From assembly GCA_018343915.1 (NCBI GenBank), contig JABRWF010000003.1, positions 1,612,001 to 1,676,000 on the forward strand: a stretch of DNA of 64,000 nucleotides, given 5' to 3'. A model generated the notes under the pieces. That model searched no databases, was not told where the DNA came from, and saw nothing but the letters and a program-made list of their open reading frames with translations. Shown piece after piece: positions 11,962 to 23,839 of this stretch (positions are counted from its first letter, which is position 1; the number at the start of each line of letters is the position of its first letter). This stretch comes from Agroathelia rolfsii. Taxonomy: Eukaryota > Basidiomycota > Agaricomycetes > Amylocorticiales > Amylocorticiaceae. Both the position numbers and the translations under genes were made by a program.

Positions 11962-13140
11962 TCAAAACATTCTGTGAGAGTTACTCGTTATTCTGGTGGA
12001 CTTGAACCCCTCATAAGCTTGAACTCCAGGTTCATTTTCCAAATCCGTCAACTGAGACAGACTTTCTGTGGTTATGAATTGATGGATATTACTTCGTCGT
12101 GTTTGCAAATTTATGGAACGAGAGTTGGGATCGGTACATGAGTCTGTTGTGGTGCTTTCTGAAAGCGAGCGGCCGGCTGAGATCACAGCAAGTACCATGA
12201 GAGTGGGCATGACTCCCGCAATATGGGGAGAGATAGTGATGGCAAGCCACCAGAAGGGTGAATTCGAGAAGTAAAGGGCAAGAGAGATTATCAAAAGGGT
12301 GGGATAGATGCTTCCAGATTCGAGGTATATCCATAGCAAGCTTCGATATTTCTTCCCCTGAGCACGACCATTAATGTGAGGATTTTGATTTCCGGCTTGG
12401 TAGATCCGAAATGAGATGAGACCCGATGCCAATAAATTGGTGGAAAGAGACAGGACGCTCAAGCCTATGTACCAGGCCGAAACAGCGGAGTTGGGCGAAG
12501 TTTTGGATATTGGTTGGAAGTACGCGATAGTATGACCTATAGCGCAGGCTGATACATGTCAGAGACTGTATCCATCAAACCAAGTCACGGTGACCTTACC
12601 AACCAAGGACATCTCTAACACCAAAAATGTAGGGATGATCCATACTACTCGATTCCAAAGCACCCAGCCCCGCCATGCCTGTAGTACTTGGTAAGAGTCT
12701 GTTAAAATCAAGTGATTTTGCCAATATACTCACGACAAGGCTGTCAGCGATAACCATGTTTGCGATCCAGATCGCCTTTGAAATCTCAGTCAGGTAGACG
12801 GCACCTCCTTTATAATATTGGAACTGGCTGGACATGGTCGGAGCAGTGAGAACGTAGAGGAAGAGCTGGAGTAGTGATAAAATCATGTGGACTGTTGCAA
12901 GTGCGAATAAAAGACTGAGCGCGCTGCCTATTGCTACCATGGTCCTTCGAGTGCTATACTGGCGACGATTCCAGAGAAAGTACATCGTGCATCCAAAGAG
13001 GATGAGATAGGTGCCTTTTACACGTCAGTCCAAATACACAGACTAAGGAAACACTGGTCGTGCATTATCATTTCAAACTTACCATAGAAGAATGCTACCA
13101 GGACATAAGTTCCCACAGCCACGCTGCTGGTGATCAACAT
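11962..13140 (-). CDS. seven-transmembrane family protein, paralogue D
   Basis: Exons 13140-13083 (58 nt), 13014-12734 (281), 12678-12600 (79) and 12548-11962 (587) sum to 1,005 nt, 334 aa. TM1 begins MLITSSVAVGTYVLVAFFYG; NRRQYSTR follows; TM3 is followed by AWRGWVLWNR; TM6 carries LESGSIYPT; TM7 is followed by AGRSLSES and a hydrophilic tail. The relic at 57.6 kb is closest to this copy (shared SNSPFWWLAIT-like segment and TTES...TDLENE tail). The box CTAAAGCCAC lies 158 bases upstream of the start. Function unknown. Confidence 0.85.
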
Positions 13141-16085
13141 ATAACCGCGAAGATACAAAGCCGGAGGTAAGCCCAGGCAGAAGAAGGGATGGAAACAGGG
13201 ACCAAGGTATCACAGTGGTGTTGCCAGTGCCAGCGATAGGTTTAAGCGTATTGGCATGGGTTAAGCTTACTGCACTGCAACCGTCATCGGTGGCCCTCTA
13301 AAGCCACACTCAGTGACGACGGTCAAGGGTTCATATCTCAATTTTGAACTCTTGGAAATTCAGCCCGCAAGAAGGGTCGGAGCAAAGGAAAAATAAGAAA
13401 ACTCAGCCCTGCCGGCCTAATCCTGGTGAGTAGGTTGCATTTACGGTTTCGAGCTTTGAGCTGAAGCTCCAAGCACCATTGTATAAAAGCGCAGTTCGGA
13501 TTCGGATGCAATTACACCTCGCAGGTAGACTCCGACGGATCAGATCAGTCAGATACGGAAATCACTGGCGGAAGACTTCATGTACACTCAAGTAAGACTA
13601 CTAGGGTAAGTATGGCATTATCCATTGGCATGTCCTGTTAAACAAACTCTTCTACTTTAGGCAGATCCCGAACTCGCCGATGTCTACTTGGAATATTTTC
13701 ACAAGCTAGATTTTGACAAAGCTGCTTAAATTAGCGCTCAAACACCGATCCGAAGTTGAAAACCTGCTGGTAAGTGCATAATAGGCAGTGCACTCAACCT
13801 GTAAGATTTTTTATAAAACATTAAGAATGCTATACTCGTAATGAGGTTAGTGGTCAGAAGACGGCCAGTGAGTTTTTAATTTGGTTATCATCTTCAAGGT
13901 ATCCGGTAGTTCTTGCGCAGCCTCTTCGATTGATAGCCACAAATCGTGCATTGGAATCGGATGCGACAGCTAATACTTGATCGAACACGGCTACAAAGTG
14001 ACAGCAAGAGGGCTCTACGAGTAACTCTTCTAGCTTTTGATATCGACGACTCACCACCAGCGAATCATAAGCCATGTAAAGCAATGATTGTAACGTAGTT
14101 GACGCCCAGAGATAGAATACAACTGTCGCAATAAGTCGGCATTACGCCATTTTCTATTGCACAGGTGGATATCAAGCCGTTCATGATAGGACAGGAATTC
14201 CTGAGAGCGAATAGCAAGCACTTCTTAGGTTTCGGATGTGTAAAAAGACCATATCAACCGTCAGGCCAGTCTCTTCCGAGACTTGAATGGCGCCCAACAG
14301 TACAGGCGCATTATCCATCAAACTGGGTGAAATTAAGTAATTGATAGCGCGACATGGAGGTATGACAGTTCATTCGAGGCGCCGTTCATTACGCCCAGGT
14401 TGAGATGAATTACGGAGTCTGGATGAAATAACTATTATGAAAGCGCTCACGTATGATAGCATAGGGATATAGTAGTCAAGATCGAGCATATTACCAGTGA
14501 TGTCTTAGGTCAAATAAAGTGCTGTCATGTATGGATACCAAAACGAACTTTGTTAGCCGTTGAGTTTCTTGTAAACTATTGTGAAAACTTTTAACTGCAG
14601 AGAAGCTGCATTTAACCCTATATCGGGGCTTTTGCTCTCAAAAGGGTTGTACCAGGTGATGCGCTTCGAGTCTTTAGCTTATCGATCCAACAAAGAAAGG
14701 TGAACCGAGGTCCAGAGTAAACCCTGAAACCGGGTGACTATGAGCCGTCAGCGAAACGTCAGAATACGCCTCAGTGAGACAAAGATTTGAATATGAACTA
14801 GGAGTAATAGATAGAACATTAAATAAATTCACGAATTATTTCATAGAAATTGCCAGACAGTAACCCGGGTGCAATAATATCGGTGAGCTGCGGAAATCCA
14901 GCGATAACTCCGTGCGAGTCGGTGGAGAGAAGGCTCAGGTAAGAAAAAAAGGGTCTCTACTAAACACCTGTAGGCCGACTCCGATCTTTTGCTCCGCTCA
15001 CTTCATCAGATCGCAGTCGAGGTCGAGGTCTAGTGAGTGCAATATATTCAGTGCCAGCTTGACTGTTAGGGACTCGTGAAAGAGGCATTACCGATTACCG
15101 ATTCTTTTCCTTGGGTAAGAAGCTTATGAGAGTACGGTCACGTGGCTCGCCAAATGATCACACGATAGTACGGCCAATTCTTGTACTTCAATCAGAACAC
15201 CAGTGAAAAGATAGACCAAACAGTCCTCTTTCAGGAGACAACATATGTAGAATTTCTTGTGTGAAAAGCGAGCCCAGCCATTAATATAATAAAAGCAAGA
15301 TGATATTACGCTTGTCGTTGTACTTGGACGCGGTACGCGGACAAACGAATGAAGTAGCTATTACAAAAACTTGTAGCTACATAAACCATGGTCACACTAC
15401 GCGTGACCGTGACTCCGTCACTCCCATCGAGGCATGGATTGCCCATTCTAACAGTTCTGTTAGAGTGAGGGTAACGACACTGGCTTTAAGCATAGATGTT
15501 ATAGTCATGCTCGATCGTTGTCGTCTTAGCAGCAAAGCTTAGTGCAGTGACTCGGACTTGAATCTCAGCCTAACCAATCTAGTAGCATCTCCCTTTTAGG
15601 TGCACAACCTACATACCTAAACTTGGACTTTGAGAGATCGCATATTGGAGTCTACTGAGTAGCAATCCATGTCGTTGTGGTTCGACGCACCGTATTTCAT
15701 GTGACTAGCCTATGTGTTCTGCCGATGTCCATTTCGTATCTTATCTGTTTGACTGCCTGTTCCTATGTACTACCACGGCGATACTAACATTACTATCATA
15801 TATATAGCATGAAAGCACTCGCCAGATCATTTAAACTAATTAGCCACTATCAATTGTACAATTAGCGTAAGACGAATGTAAAAGACTAGGGTCGAACTTG
15901 AAGATGGGCTTACACGTAAATGAGTAGACAAGTTACGGAGCAAATCAGAGTCAAGAAACATAGAAACCAAAGGATTTTACAGTCACAATAATCAATAATA
16001 CCAAGACGAATAAATTAGACATAAGTTTCCCAGAGGTGACTTGAAGAGAAAAGGGAGAATATCAGTGATAAGTTCTGTATAATAG
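13141..16085. other. widest spacer of the 7TM array
   Basis: At 2.9 kb this gap is roughly three times the other spacers. Apart from copy D's upstream box at 13298-13307 and a possible exon pair at 13.5-13.7 kb (listed separately), I find no gene and no recognisable 7TM remnant. A deleted or heavily decayed array member could explain the size. Confidence 0.45.
13524..13728 (+). pseudogene. possible two-exon gene relic
   Basis: Reading in from ACTCCGACG at 13524, a frame gives TPTDQISQIRKSLAEDF, then MYTQ, then a GTAAGA donor. After a TTTAG acceptor it continues ADPELADVYLEYFHKLDF and stops at DKAA. The composition and splice sites look like coding sequence, but no upstream exons could be joined and I do not recognise the family. 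It may be the 3' end of a decayed gene inside the widest array spacer, or chance. Confidence 0.3.
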
Positions 16086-17279
16086 TCATGAAACATCATG
16101 AAAAGAGATTAATCCAGTAGGTTTGTATTCTTCCTGTACCACATGAATTTGCAGTTCCGGCATGCTTTCAATGACTGTCAGTTGAGGCAGAATTTCGGTG
16201 GCTACCAGTTGGTTGGTATTGCTCTGTCGGGATTGCGCACGCGTGGCATACGAGTTGTGGTCTATATATGAGTCCACTGCGGCGCTCTCCGAAAGTGACC
16301 TCCCGGCCGAAAGGACGACGAGGATCATGAGTGTTGGCATCATTCCGCATATTTGAGTAGAGTTTACGATGAGAAGCCAGCCGAAGGGTAAGTCTGAGAA
16401 ATAGAGGGCGAGAGTAATGATCAACACGGTAGGATAAATGCTACCAGATTCCAGGTATATCCATAGCAAGCTTCGGTAGCGCCTTGCGCGGATTCGACTA
16501 TTGATGCGAGTGGCTTGATGTCCGGCTTGATAAATGCGAAATGAGATGAGTCCTGATGCCAGTACATTCGTAGTAATAGTCGTGATGTTCAGGCATATGT
16601 ACCAAGCCATAATGGTGTTGTTGATTGAAACGTTTGATGGCTTTTGGATTGAGGTTACGGTGTGACCTATAGCACAGACTGACAGAGGGTTAAACGGGGG
16701 AATCCATCAACTGCGCCACTTGATGTCTTACCAACGAATGATAGCTCTAGCAAACAAAATGTGGGAATAAGCCATGGTCTCCGATTCCAAAGTACCCAGC
16801 ACCGCCATGCCTGGGGGTAGTTTATTAAGTGGCTTTCTTCTGAACTAGACCGTTTTGGTGATATATACTCACAACAAGACTGTCTGCTACGACCATAACA
16901 GCGACCCAAATAGCTTTTGAGATCACGCTCAATTGCATAGCGCTTCCGTGATAAGATAGAAACTGGCCGGACATAGATGGAGCAGTGAGGACGTCGAGAA
17001 AAAGCAAGCATAGTGACATAATCATATGCGCCGTCGCCAGCATGAACAAGAGACAGAGTGCGCCGCCTATTGCTATTATGGTTCCTCGAGTGCTATGTTG
17101 TCGGCGTTTCCAAAGCAAACACGCGGTGCAGGCGAAAAGCCCAATGTATATACCTTCACACGTCAGCTTGAATTGAATACTGATTCGCGAAACAGGGGTC
17201 AGGCGTAGGACCAGTATTTACCATAGAGGAATGCTTCCAAGGTGAAAGTTCCCACGGCCACAGTATTCGTAAGAGCCAT
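16086..17279 (-). CDS. seven-transmembrane family protein, paralogue E
   Basis: Exons 17279-17222 (58 nt), 17153-16873 (281), 16810-16732 (79) and 16678-16086 (593) sum to 1,011 nt, 336 aa. The N-terminus MALTNTVAVGTFTLEAFLYG runs into TM1. The rest follows the family plan: KRRQHSTRG loop, AWRCWVLWNR after TM3, VCAIGHTV starting exon 4, TM5 ending SFRIYQAG, and LESGSIYPT in TM6. The box CTAAAGCCAC is 183 bases upstream. An ATG lies in frame with that box further upstream, but no acceptor links it cleanly to exon 1, so I keep the short start. Confidence 0.85.
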
Positions 17280-18257
17280 GGTAAGTCGACAGTAGTAGGA
17301 TTGTAGACTATTAGCGCCAGTAAGTAAACTGAAGATCCGGAGGCGTCAAGCTTAGTGAAGAGGTGGAGTTCAAAGGTGGCCAAGGTGCAGCATCGGCAGA
17401 TTTAACCGTTACACTGGCACCGACTGGCAGCAAAGAATGCAATTCTATCGTCAATGCCTTACTAAAGCCACGTTTACAGCATCCAAAAATGTCCGAGTCG
17501 TCTCCATTTCAGTCTCCCAGGCCATACGCTTGGACACATAGCCCAGGTACTAAGGGAAACTTGAATGCTAGGGCTGAGAAGCTGCCACTACTAGCACACG
17601 GCCTCAGCACTTCAGCATTAGACCAATTCAGGGTCGAAGTAGCGTCACACGACCGGAATCTCTACTATATATGGATAAATTATGCTTTATCGTGCCTTTG
17701 CACGTGCCATTAGCTCCTAATTAAGTAGTAAGAATTAAGCAAACGCCGAAACTATGTCATGACAGAGCTATGTATGCTTTGATACACCCACGTGTCATTA
17801 CTTAACTTGGAAGTAACTGAGCTACAGCAAGTGAAGCATATCAAAGATGGTTTGACCGATTGGGCTTGACATCCGAAGCTTGAGGCATGAAGGCATGAGC
17901 CTCGGGTCATATTACCTCTGCAGGTAGGCCACTAACTTGGACCTCATTCGACAATCCAAACTCATACGCAGCAGACAGATATAAATCTTTCGCTTAGTTA
18001 GTAGTTCAATCTTAAAGTTACTGGTAGTCGCACAGGTTAATGACCAAGTATTTTTGTTAGCCATAATATCGTCCAAAGGACTTAGGAGAAATAAGATAGA
18101 TATGTAAATAATGTCTAAACAAATGCTTAGCAAATAGTAGAATGACTTTAAGCCAAGAAAGAAAGAAAGTCATTCGCAAAAAAAAATATGATTGGGATTG
18201 CAGCAACATAGGTTAACCTGGGTGATATGAGTAATCAGTGAGAATCCCTTCCAATAA
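17280..18257. other. spacer between 7TM copies E and F
   Basis: Upstream region of copy E with the conserved box at 17462-17471, then AT-rich sequence without a recognisable gene. Confidence 0.5.
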
Positions 18258-19443
18258 TCAAAACAGAGCATTAGAGGTTGATTTACTGGACTTGTATTCT
18301 TGCATGACATGAATTTGTAGCGCCGGATCACTCTCAAGGATAGTTAATCGAGGTAGACTTTCCGAGTCGGTAACCATAAGCTGGTCAGCATTGGGAGTCC
18401 GTAGTGATTGGGAGCGCATGGAACGGGGATTTGGGGTTATACATAAGCTCGTCACGGTACTTTCTGAAAGCGAACGTCCGGTCAAGAGCACAGCGAGGAT
18501 CATGATCGTAGGCGTCATTCCAGCAATTTGGGAGTAGTTCACGACGAGCAACCACCCAGGAGGTATATTCGATAGGTAGAGAGCAAGAGTAGTGACCATT
18601 ATGATGGGATAGATACTACCTGACTCTAGGAATATCCATAGTAAGCTTCGGTATCTCTGTGCTCGAATGTGGCCATCGGCGCGAGCTATTTGGCGTCCAG
18701 CTTGATATATGCGGACCGAAATCAAGCCTGATGCCAATACATTGGTAGAAAGTGATGTGACGTTGAGTACTATGTACCAGGCGGTAACAATAGGATTGAG
18801 AGGGGTTGGAGATCGTACAGACGCGACAGTATGACCTATAGCGCACACTGATACGGGTGAGAGGAAGGATGTATTCACTGTGTCATGTAAACCTTACCAA
18901 TAAATAATGTTTCTAATAAAACAAATGTGGGAATAATCCAAGACTTTTGATCCCAGAGAATCCAGCCACGCCATGCCTGAAATAAATTTAATCAGAGAAC
19001 AGTTCCTAAACTTAATGCTCTCCTTAAGTCAATATACTCACGATGAGACTATCGGCAACAACCATGATTGCTACCCAAATCCCCTTCGAAACTACGCTCA
19101 AATGGACAGCACTACCCTTGTAGTACGCAAAATGGCCGGACATACTCGGAGCAGTGAGAACATTGCAAAAAAGTAGATATAGCGAGATAATCATGTGTGC
19201 CGTTGCCAGAGTAAATAAAAGACAGAGCGCGCCGCCTATCGTCATCACAGATCCTCGAGTGCTATATTGTCGACGGTCTTGCAATAAACACATAGTGCAA
19301 CCAAAAAGGATTAGGTAGATACCTAGCCTACGTCAGTTGTGTGCAGCCCATGTAAGACAGGGATGCTTCATAAACCAGAATTTACCATAGAGAAATGATT
19401 CTAGTATGTAAGTACCGACAGCGAAGGTGTTGGTGAAAAGCAT
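18258..19443 (-). CDS. seven-transmembrane family protein, paralogue F
   Basis: Exons 19443-19386 (58 nt), 19322-19042 (281), 18976-18898 (79) and 18847-18258 (590) sum to 1,008 nt, 335 aa. Approximate topology: TM1 at residues 5-33, TM2 44-72, TM3 98-113, TM4 122-140, TM5 160-185, TM6 205-227, TM7 233-255, then an 80-residue Ser/Thr-rich tail. TM6 reads FLESGSIYPI. It is the first transcribed copy at the outer end of the array. Family known only as hypothetical multi-pass proteins; no enzymatic motif is visible. Confidence 0.87.
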
Positions 19444-19586
19444 TATTAACGTCAGCTCAGAGTAAAGAAATTTTAGAAATAATAGGTTGAAGGAAGAGAT
19501 AGGATGTGAATGTGACCAAGGTACAAGGTTGACAAATTTAACTGTTCTAGTAAATAGACACGGCGGTTCCGCCATCGGTGACCCTA

Positions 19587-19596
19587 CTAAAGCCAC
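19587..19596 (-). promoter_or_regulatory. conserved box upstream of the 7TM genes
   Basis: GTGGCTTTAG (read on the gene strand) recurs 145-185 bases upstream of the start codons: here (copy F) and at 17462-17471 (E), 13298-13307 (D) and 8494-8503 (B). Copy A has a one-base variant at 6452-6460. In B, E and F it is preceded by an in-frame ATG and followed by a GT, so it could be the end of a 5' exon (coding or UTR) rather than a promoter element. Confidence 0.45.
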
Positions 19597-20446
19597 AGTC
19601 ACAATCACAACTGCTGAGACTGGAGCTGTCATTCCAATTTCTTGAAAAGGGCTGGCCCAAGAGAAAGGCGAGGACGGAGGAGACGCTGCAACGCTGGGCT
19701 AGTGTGAATATGGACCACCGTACTTTACATCATGAATGTGCGGTTAATCAAGTTTACACCGACGACCCTAGAATCGGTGAATCGGTATCAGTCTGGGTTC
19801 AACGCCGTACCAAGTCCGGAGACCGGTGTCTGTGTGGCCATCGTATAGTTAGTGCTATTGCGCAAAGTGAAGTGTACTAATCAGAACGGACGAGTTTCAG
19901 GCGCGCTAGTCCACTTGGTCGTCAACAGAGTGGATTTTCTCGATTTACAAATTGGGTTTCTCAGGGTGCGCCACGGTAGGGACGTTGTGAATCTTGGCAA
20001 TACACGTGGCATCGGATGTCAATGCATTCTATAAACCAGGCACCGCGCCAATCGTTTCGAATATCAGATGCTGTGTCATGCATTTTCATATCATCTGCAG
20101 GTATTCGAGTCAAAGCCTAGATCCAGTGAATACGATGAGCCACTCCTGGCCTTACTCCCATGCTACATATTGAAATGAACCTTTGTCATTTTGAAGAGAG
20201 AGAGATAGCGCTCTTCTGAAACATACTTACGACCGGTGAGAAGTAGTCAACCAGGCCGGCCAGGTGCAGTGCATGACTCACCATGAAAATCCAAAAGATA
20301 CACACTCAGTACGTCCATATGCAAAAACTCGGGTTAAATCGCAACAGTGTATTTTTCTGTACATACATTCATGCCAAAAATACCATATCATCAAATATAG
20401 ATTTACGCTGAGTGGGTCTCGTCCTTATTAATAACTCTGATGCCTA
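19597..20446. other. intergenic spacer
   Basis: A 100-codon frame on the plus strand (19578-19880) has no recognisable domain, and the rest of the segment is non-coding as far as I can see. Confidence 0.45.
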
Positions 20447-22683
20447 CTAATAGTCATCGTCATCCTCGTCATCATAGAACGCTGACGTCGCAGGCGGAGC
20501 TTGTGCTACAGGGAGCTTCCTTTGTATATCGATATCGGGCCCGCTCGCAATAGATTTCCAAATTTTATATATGATGCTGAGCATCAGTGCCATCAGGAGA
20601 ATTGTTGACATGGAAAGCATACACTGATGGTAACTTACCGGCATTCGTCTCCAGCACACCAAATTTCACCAGGATCAAGAGAAATAACTCCTTGAGACAC
20701 CTGTCTAAGGTTTTGACCCATGCGAGTTGTTAGTATCCCGTACAGGGATTGCACGTCGACCACGTATACATGGGACCTAGGCTTCCCAGAAATGGGGGAA
20801 CGTGGACGTGAGCGCGAGCCTTCAGAGTGACGCATAGGAGATCGGGAGCGTTCGCGATTTGCGGCTCGATCAAGCTAACCAATACCGAGCCCATGCCGAG
20901 ATGTTAGTAAATTTGTTGAACCAATTGCGTTGTGGATCCTTACACGGCAGGTCGCAATAAGTTCCGTTATTCCTTTGTTCCATTTGTCGGCAGCCAGTCC
21001 ATAGTGTTTGAATACATGCATCGCGACGTTACTGTCGTGAACCAAGACGACAATTGGGGCTTGAGAGTTTTTGAAAAGATTTCTTAGATTCTTGCTGATA
21101 TCATCGCGAGAGAGTGAGCACGTTTCGCTATGTACCGAAAGCTGCTTAATGAATCAATAGGGGCGTACAGCGAAAAGAAGAGGCAAGAATACAACCTTAG
21201 TAGAGGAGGAAGAGTAGTATAGTTGGTTTTTGTTATCCACTAAATGTGTTGTCGACCCTGTGTTGGGTTCCATTGATTTTATATCAATATCGGTCCATCC
21301 AACGTCAAGAACATGCGGCTGGGTCAAACGCTCTCTAAGTGGGCGATAATCTTTTGCTCGCAAATTGTATGCGAATGAGATGAATCGGACATTTTTTAAA
21401 GGCTGAACATCGCCTAGGTCCAATGCATACTGATCTTCTGGGTCATCAAGTGAGCCACAGAGGATCTGGTGCAATACTCTACAAAAATTTACATTTGTCA
21501 TTCGTGAGCTTGAGTAAACCTCGCTTACCGGTTGTACTCGAATTCGATCCGATCTCTGCCATCTCCACCTACTGTGAACAATTTGTTGGCATTGCTGTTC
21601 TCAATTATTTGGTCGTTTTCTCCCCTGTTATTCATCTGTTTTGATTTCTTTTTATTATATTTGATCGTATACGAGTCCAATTTCGCCCAAAGTTTCTCCG
21701 TGTTCTCGAAATAGATTGGAGAAAGGCACTCGTATCTTGATGCAGAGTGAGGATAGTCAATACTGCGAATAGCGCGCCATGGATTCTGGTTACGGTCCAT
21801 GACCATATGGGAAGGTACGAGAACATGAGTGCCACCATTCTTGTACATCCCTTATTTATTTATTTATTTTGATATGCCATTAGTACGTTTCTAATGAAGC
21901 TCACTGGAATGCAGACAAACCAAGGACGAGCATGATGCCGGTTCCGAAAGGATGGATATCCCTCGGAAATTTCGACTTGACCTCCATAAAGAGATCCGCA
22001 GCTACCTGCCTTTCCTGACCATACAAATATCCGGATGCGGAGGTAGACAAAAACAAGTGCGCCTTCTGTCCAAAAATTTGAAGATAGGTCTGTCGACGAG
22101 TGCGCTCTATTCTAGTTGCTCGGTCGAAGTGAGGGGGGCGAAAATCTTACGTATATGGCATTAATTTATTGTTGAAATTGAGTAATATGATGTGATACAT
22201 ACTCGCTCTATAGGGGGCGTCTGTACCATCATGGTACCGAGAGTATACTTTCTGATCATCATCTCGAGGGAAAGCATTGGTTGCGGCATTGGAATATGGT
22301 TGCGCATCATTATACTCAGGTTTCACTTTGTGAACAGTGTGATTTCATACTATAATGACGGATACAAAAGGATGCATACCGGACTCGGATAGGACTTCGC
22401 CGTGTTCCATAGGTTCATTCTTCATTAGACCAGAAGGCTGTTTTACGGAAGATGTAATAGCCACAGAAGGATGAATATCATGGCCTTCAGAGCTCTCTTC
22501 AGCCTTAATTTGGCTTTCAGACTCTTGTCCTAGGTCGTTACGATTGTGATCACTGAACCAAGCTTTGGAGTTCTCAAGTGCTTCGGCCTTCACATCTGGC
22601 TGCTCAGGTTTTACATCCATCGGCGGAAGAGGCCAGTCATCAAGTTCCTCAAGCTTAATATCCGCTTCCTCTTGCTTGACCAT
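20447..22683 (-). CDS. diverged DEDDh-nuclease-like protein (Gfd2/YDR514C-like)
   Basis: Eight exons: 22683-22380, 22325-22203, 22145-21921, 21850-21529, 21478-21196, 21144-20944, 20874-20639 and 20576-20447; they sum to 1,824 nt, 607 aa. The first 100 residues are acidic with repeated VKPEQPDVKAE-like segments. The C-terminal half (from about residue 350) resembles the RNase H-fold, DEDDh-type domain of fungal Gfd2-like proteins. Features are a FISFAYN strand, LDVGWTDI, THLVDN, IVVLVHDSNVAM, YVVDVQSLYG and AGDECR near the end where the family has a His/Asp-containing AGND motif. The first catalytic Asp is replaced by Ser and the final His is not obvious, so catalysis is doubtful. An Arg/Ser-rich insert (RAANRERSRSPMRHSEGSRS) interrupts the domain, and the protein ends in an acidic tail. 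The assignment is by pattern only. Confidence 0.6.
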
Positions 22684-23310
22684 TACTCAAGCACAGAACG
22701 GTGAAATCCACGAATGAGTCGCGGTCGCGTCGAACCAACAGGTTGAATGGTGTTGCGACCACAGGCCAGTTGCCTGAACGTGATCAAGACCCTAAAGATT
22801 GAGAGTAACACGATGTCTGGAGAAAGCGGGTGTTATATGGCCTCTGTTTTTTTTTACAGACGAGTTACACTCAAGGGGAGGCCGGAAGTGGTGGCAACAC
22901 TGGCAGATGTACTAGTTTACGTGTTGGATGAATATTCATTATTGGTGCTTTGTGACAGATCTTGGCTGTGATGACTTCGAAGAAGCTTGTGACATACGTG
23001 ACAGCAGTAATATCGGAAACAAATTATTGACCATACTATGCCTCGGTCAGTGGCTGCGTAGTACCTCATTTTGGTCAGTATAGAAACAAACCGCCATTGC
23101 ACATCAACATCAACACTTATATGTATATAATTTGTGTGATGTAATACTATATAAATCTAAAATTTATTCATCCAGAGAAATTATAGTGTTTATAATAGGA
23201 ATAATGAAGTTTTGATTATGCAAGTATAGTTTATCCAAATTAGGATGACAAAAATTCTGAATTATTGCAAATAACATAGGCAACCCAAGCAAACTCAGAT
23301 TATAGGGTTT
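22684..23310. other. intergenic, transition into repeat block
   Basis: Promoter side of the preceding gene. No gene is seen; the sequence becomes AT-rich after 23.1 kb. Confidence 0.45.
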
Positions 23311-23626
23311 GTGTCAAGAGTACACCTGACTTTTGTCACCAAAACTCAACCAGTACCTACGTAAACCTCTCTAAGGTGCAAGGTAGCCTATAATGGCTGT
23401 TTTACAACTCCCAAGGCCTGGGATGCACAGGTGTACACGCCTTGTGCCCTGTCTTAACTGTCACTCACTTCAGAGTGCTCCAGTCACCAAGCTTTACTCT
23501 AAGTTCACTGAACTTTTAAGCAAGGTCTACTGTTGCAACACCAAAGGTCTTGTGTATGCTAATAGGGGTGCAGAGTATCTTAACTGCAACAAGTGCAGGG
23601 CAGAGCCTTTACTTGCTTAAGTGTAC
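23311..23626 (+). repeat. dispersed repeat carrying a Cys-rich 75-codon frame, copy 1
   Basis: This segment recurs as 35270-35583 in the same orientation, with many substitutions. Both copies keep an open frame (here 23393-23620) with the order LPRPGM..., PCLNC..., VTKLYSKFTELLSKVYC, NTKGLVYANRGA, LNCNKCRAE. Cysteines occur in CxxC spacing, suggesting a zinc-binding segment of a transposon protein. I cannot name the family. Copy 2 has lost several of the cysteines. Confidence 0.5.
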
Positions 23627-23839
23627 TGTGTCATAGGTACACCCAGACTCTCCTGATTTTTCTTGATTTTTCCATATTTATCTTGTATTTTTACAATTTC
23701 TTTTCTATCTTCTACACCTTTTTCACTATTTATTAGCCCAATAAGGCAAAGAGTCATGCAGTGCTTGGTCACATGACTGGCCATCATAGTTCCCTTGTAC
23801 TGGTGCCTTGTTAGTAAGCACAGCCTAAATCATTCCATT

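Noticed and set aside
13854..14084. A minus-strand frame with DSLVVS resembling the 7TM TM3 end.
   Set aside because: Only six residues match, the rest is unlike the family, and the exon pattern is absent; taken as chance.
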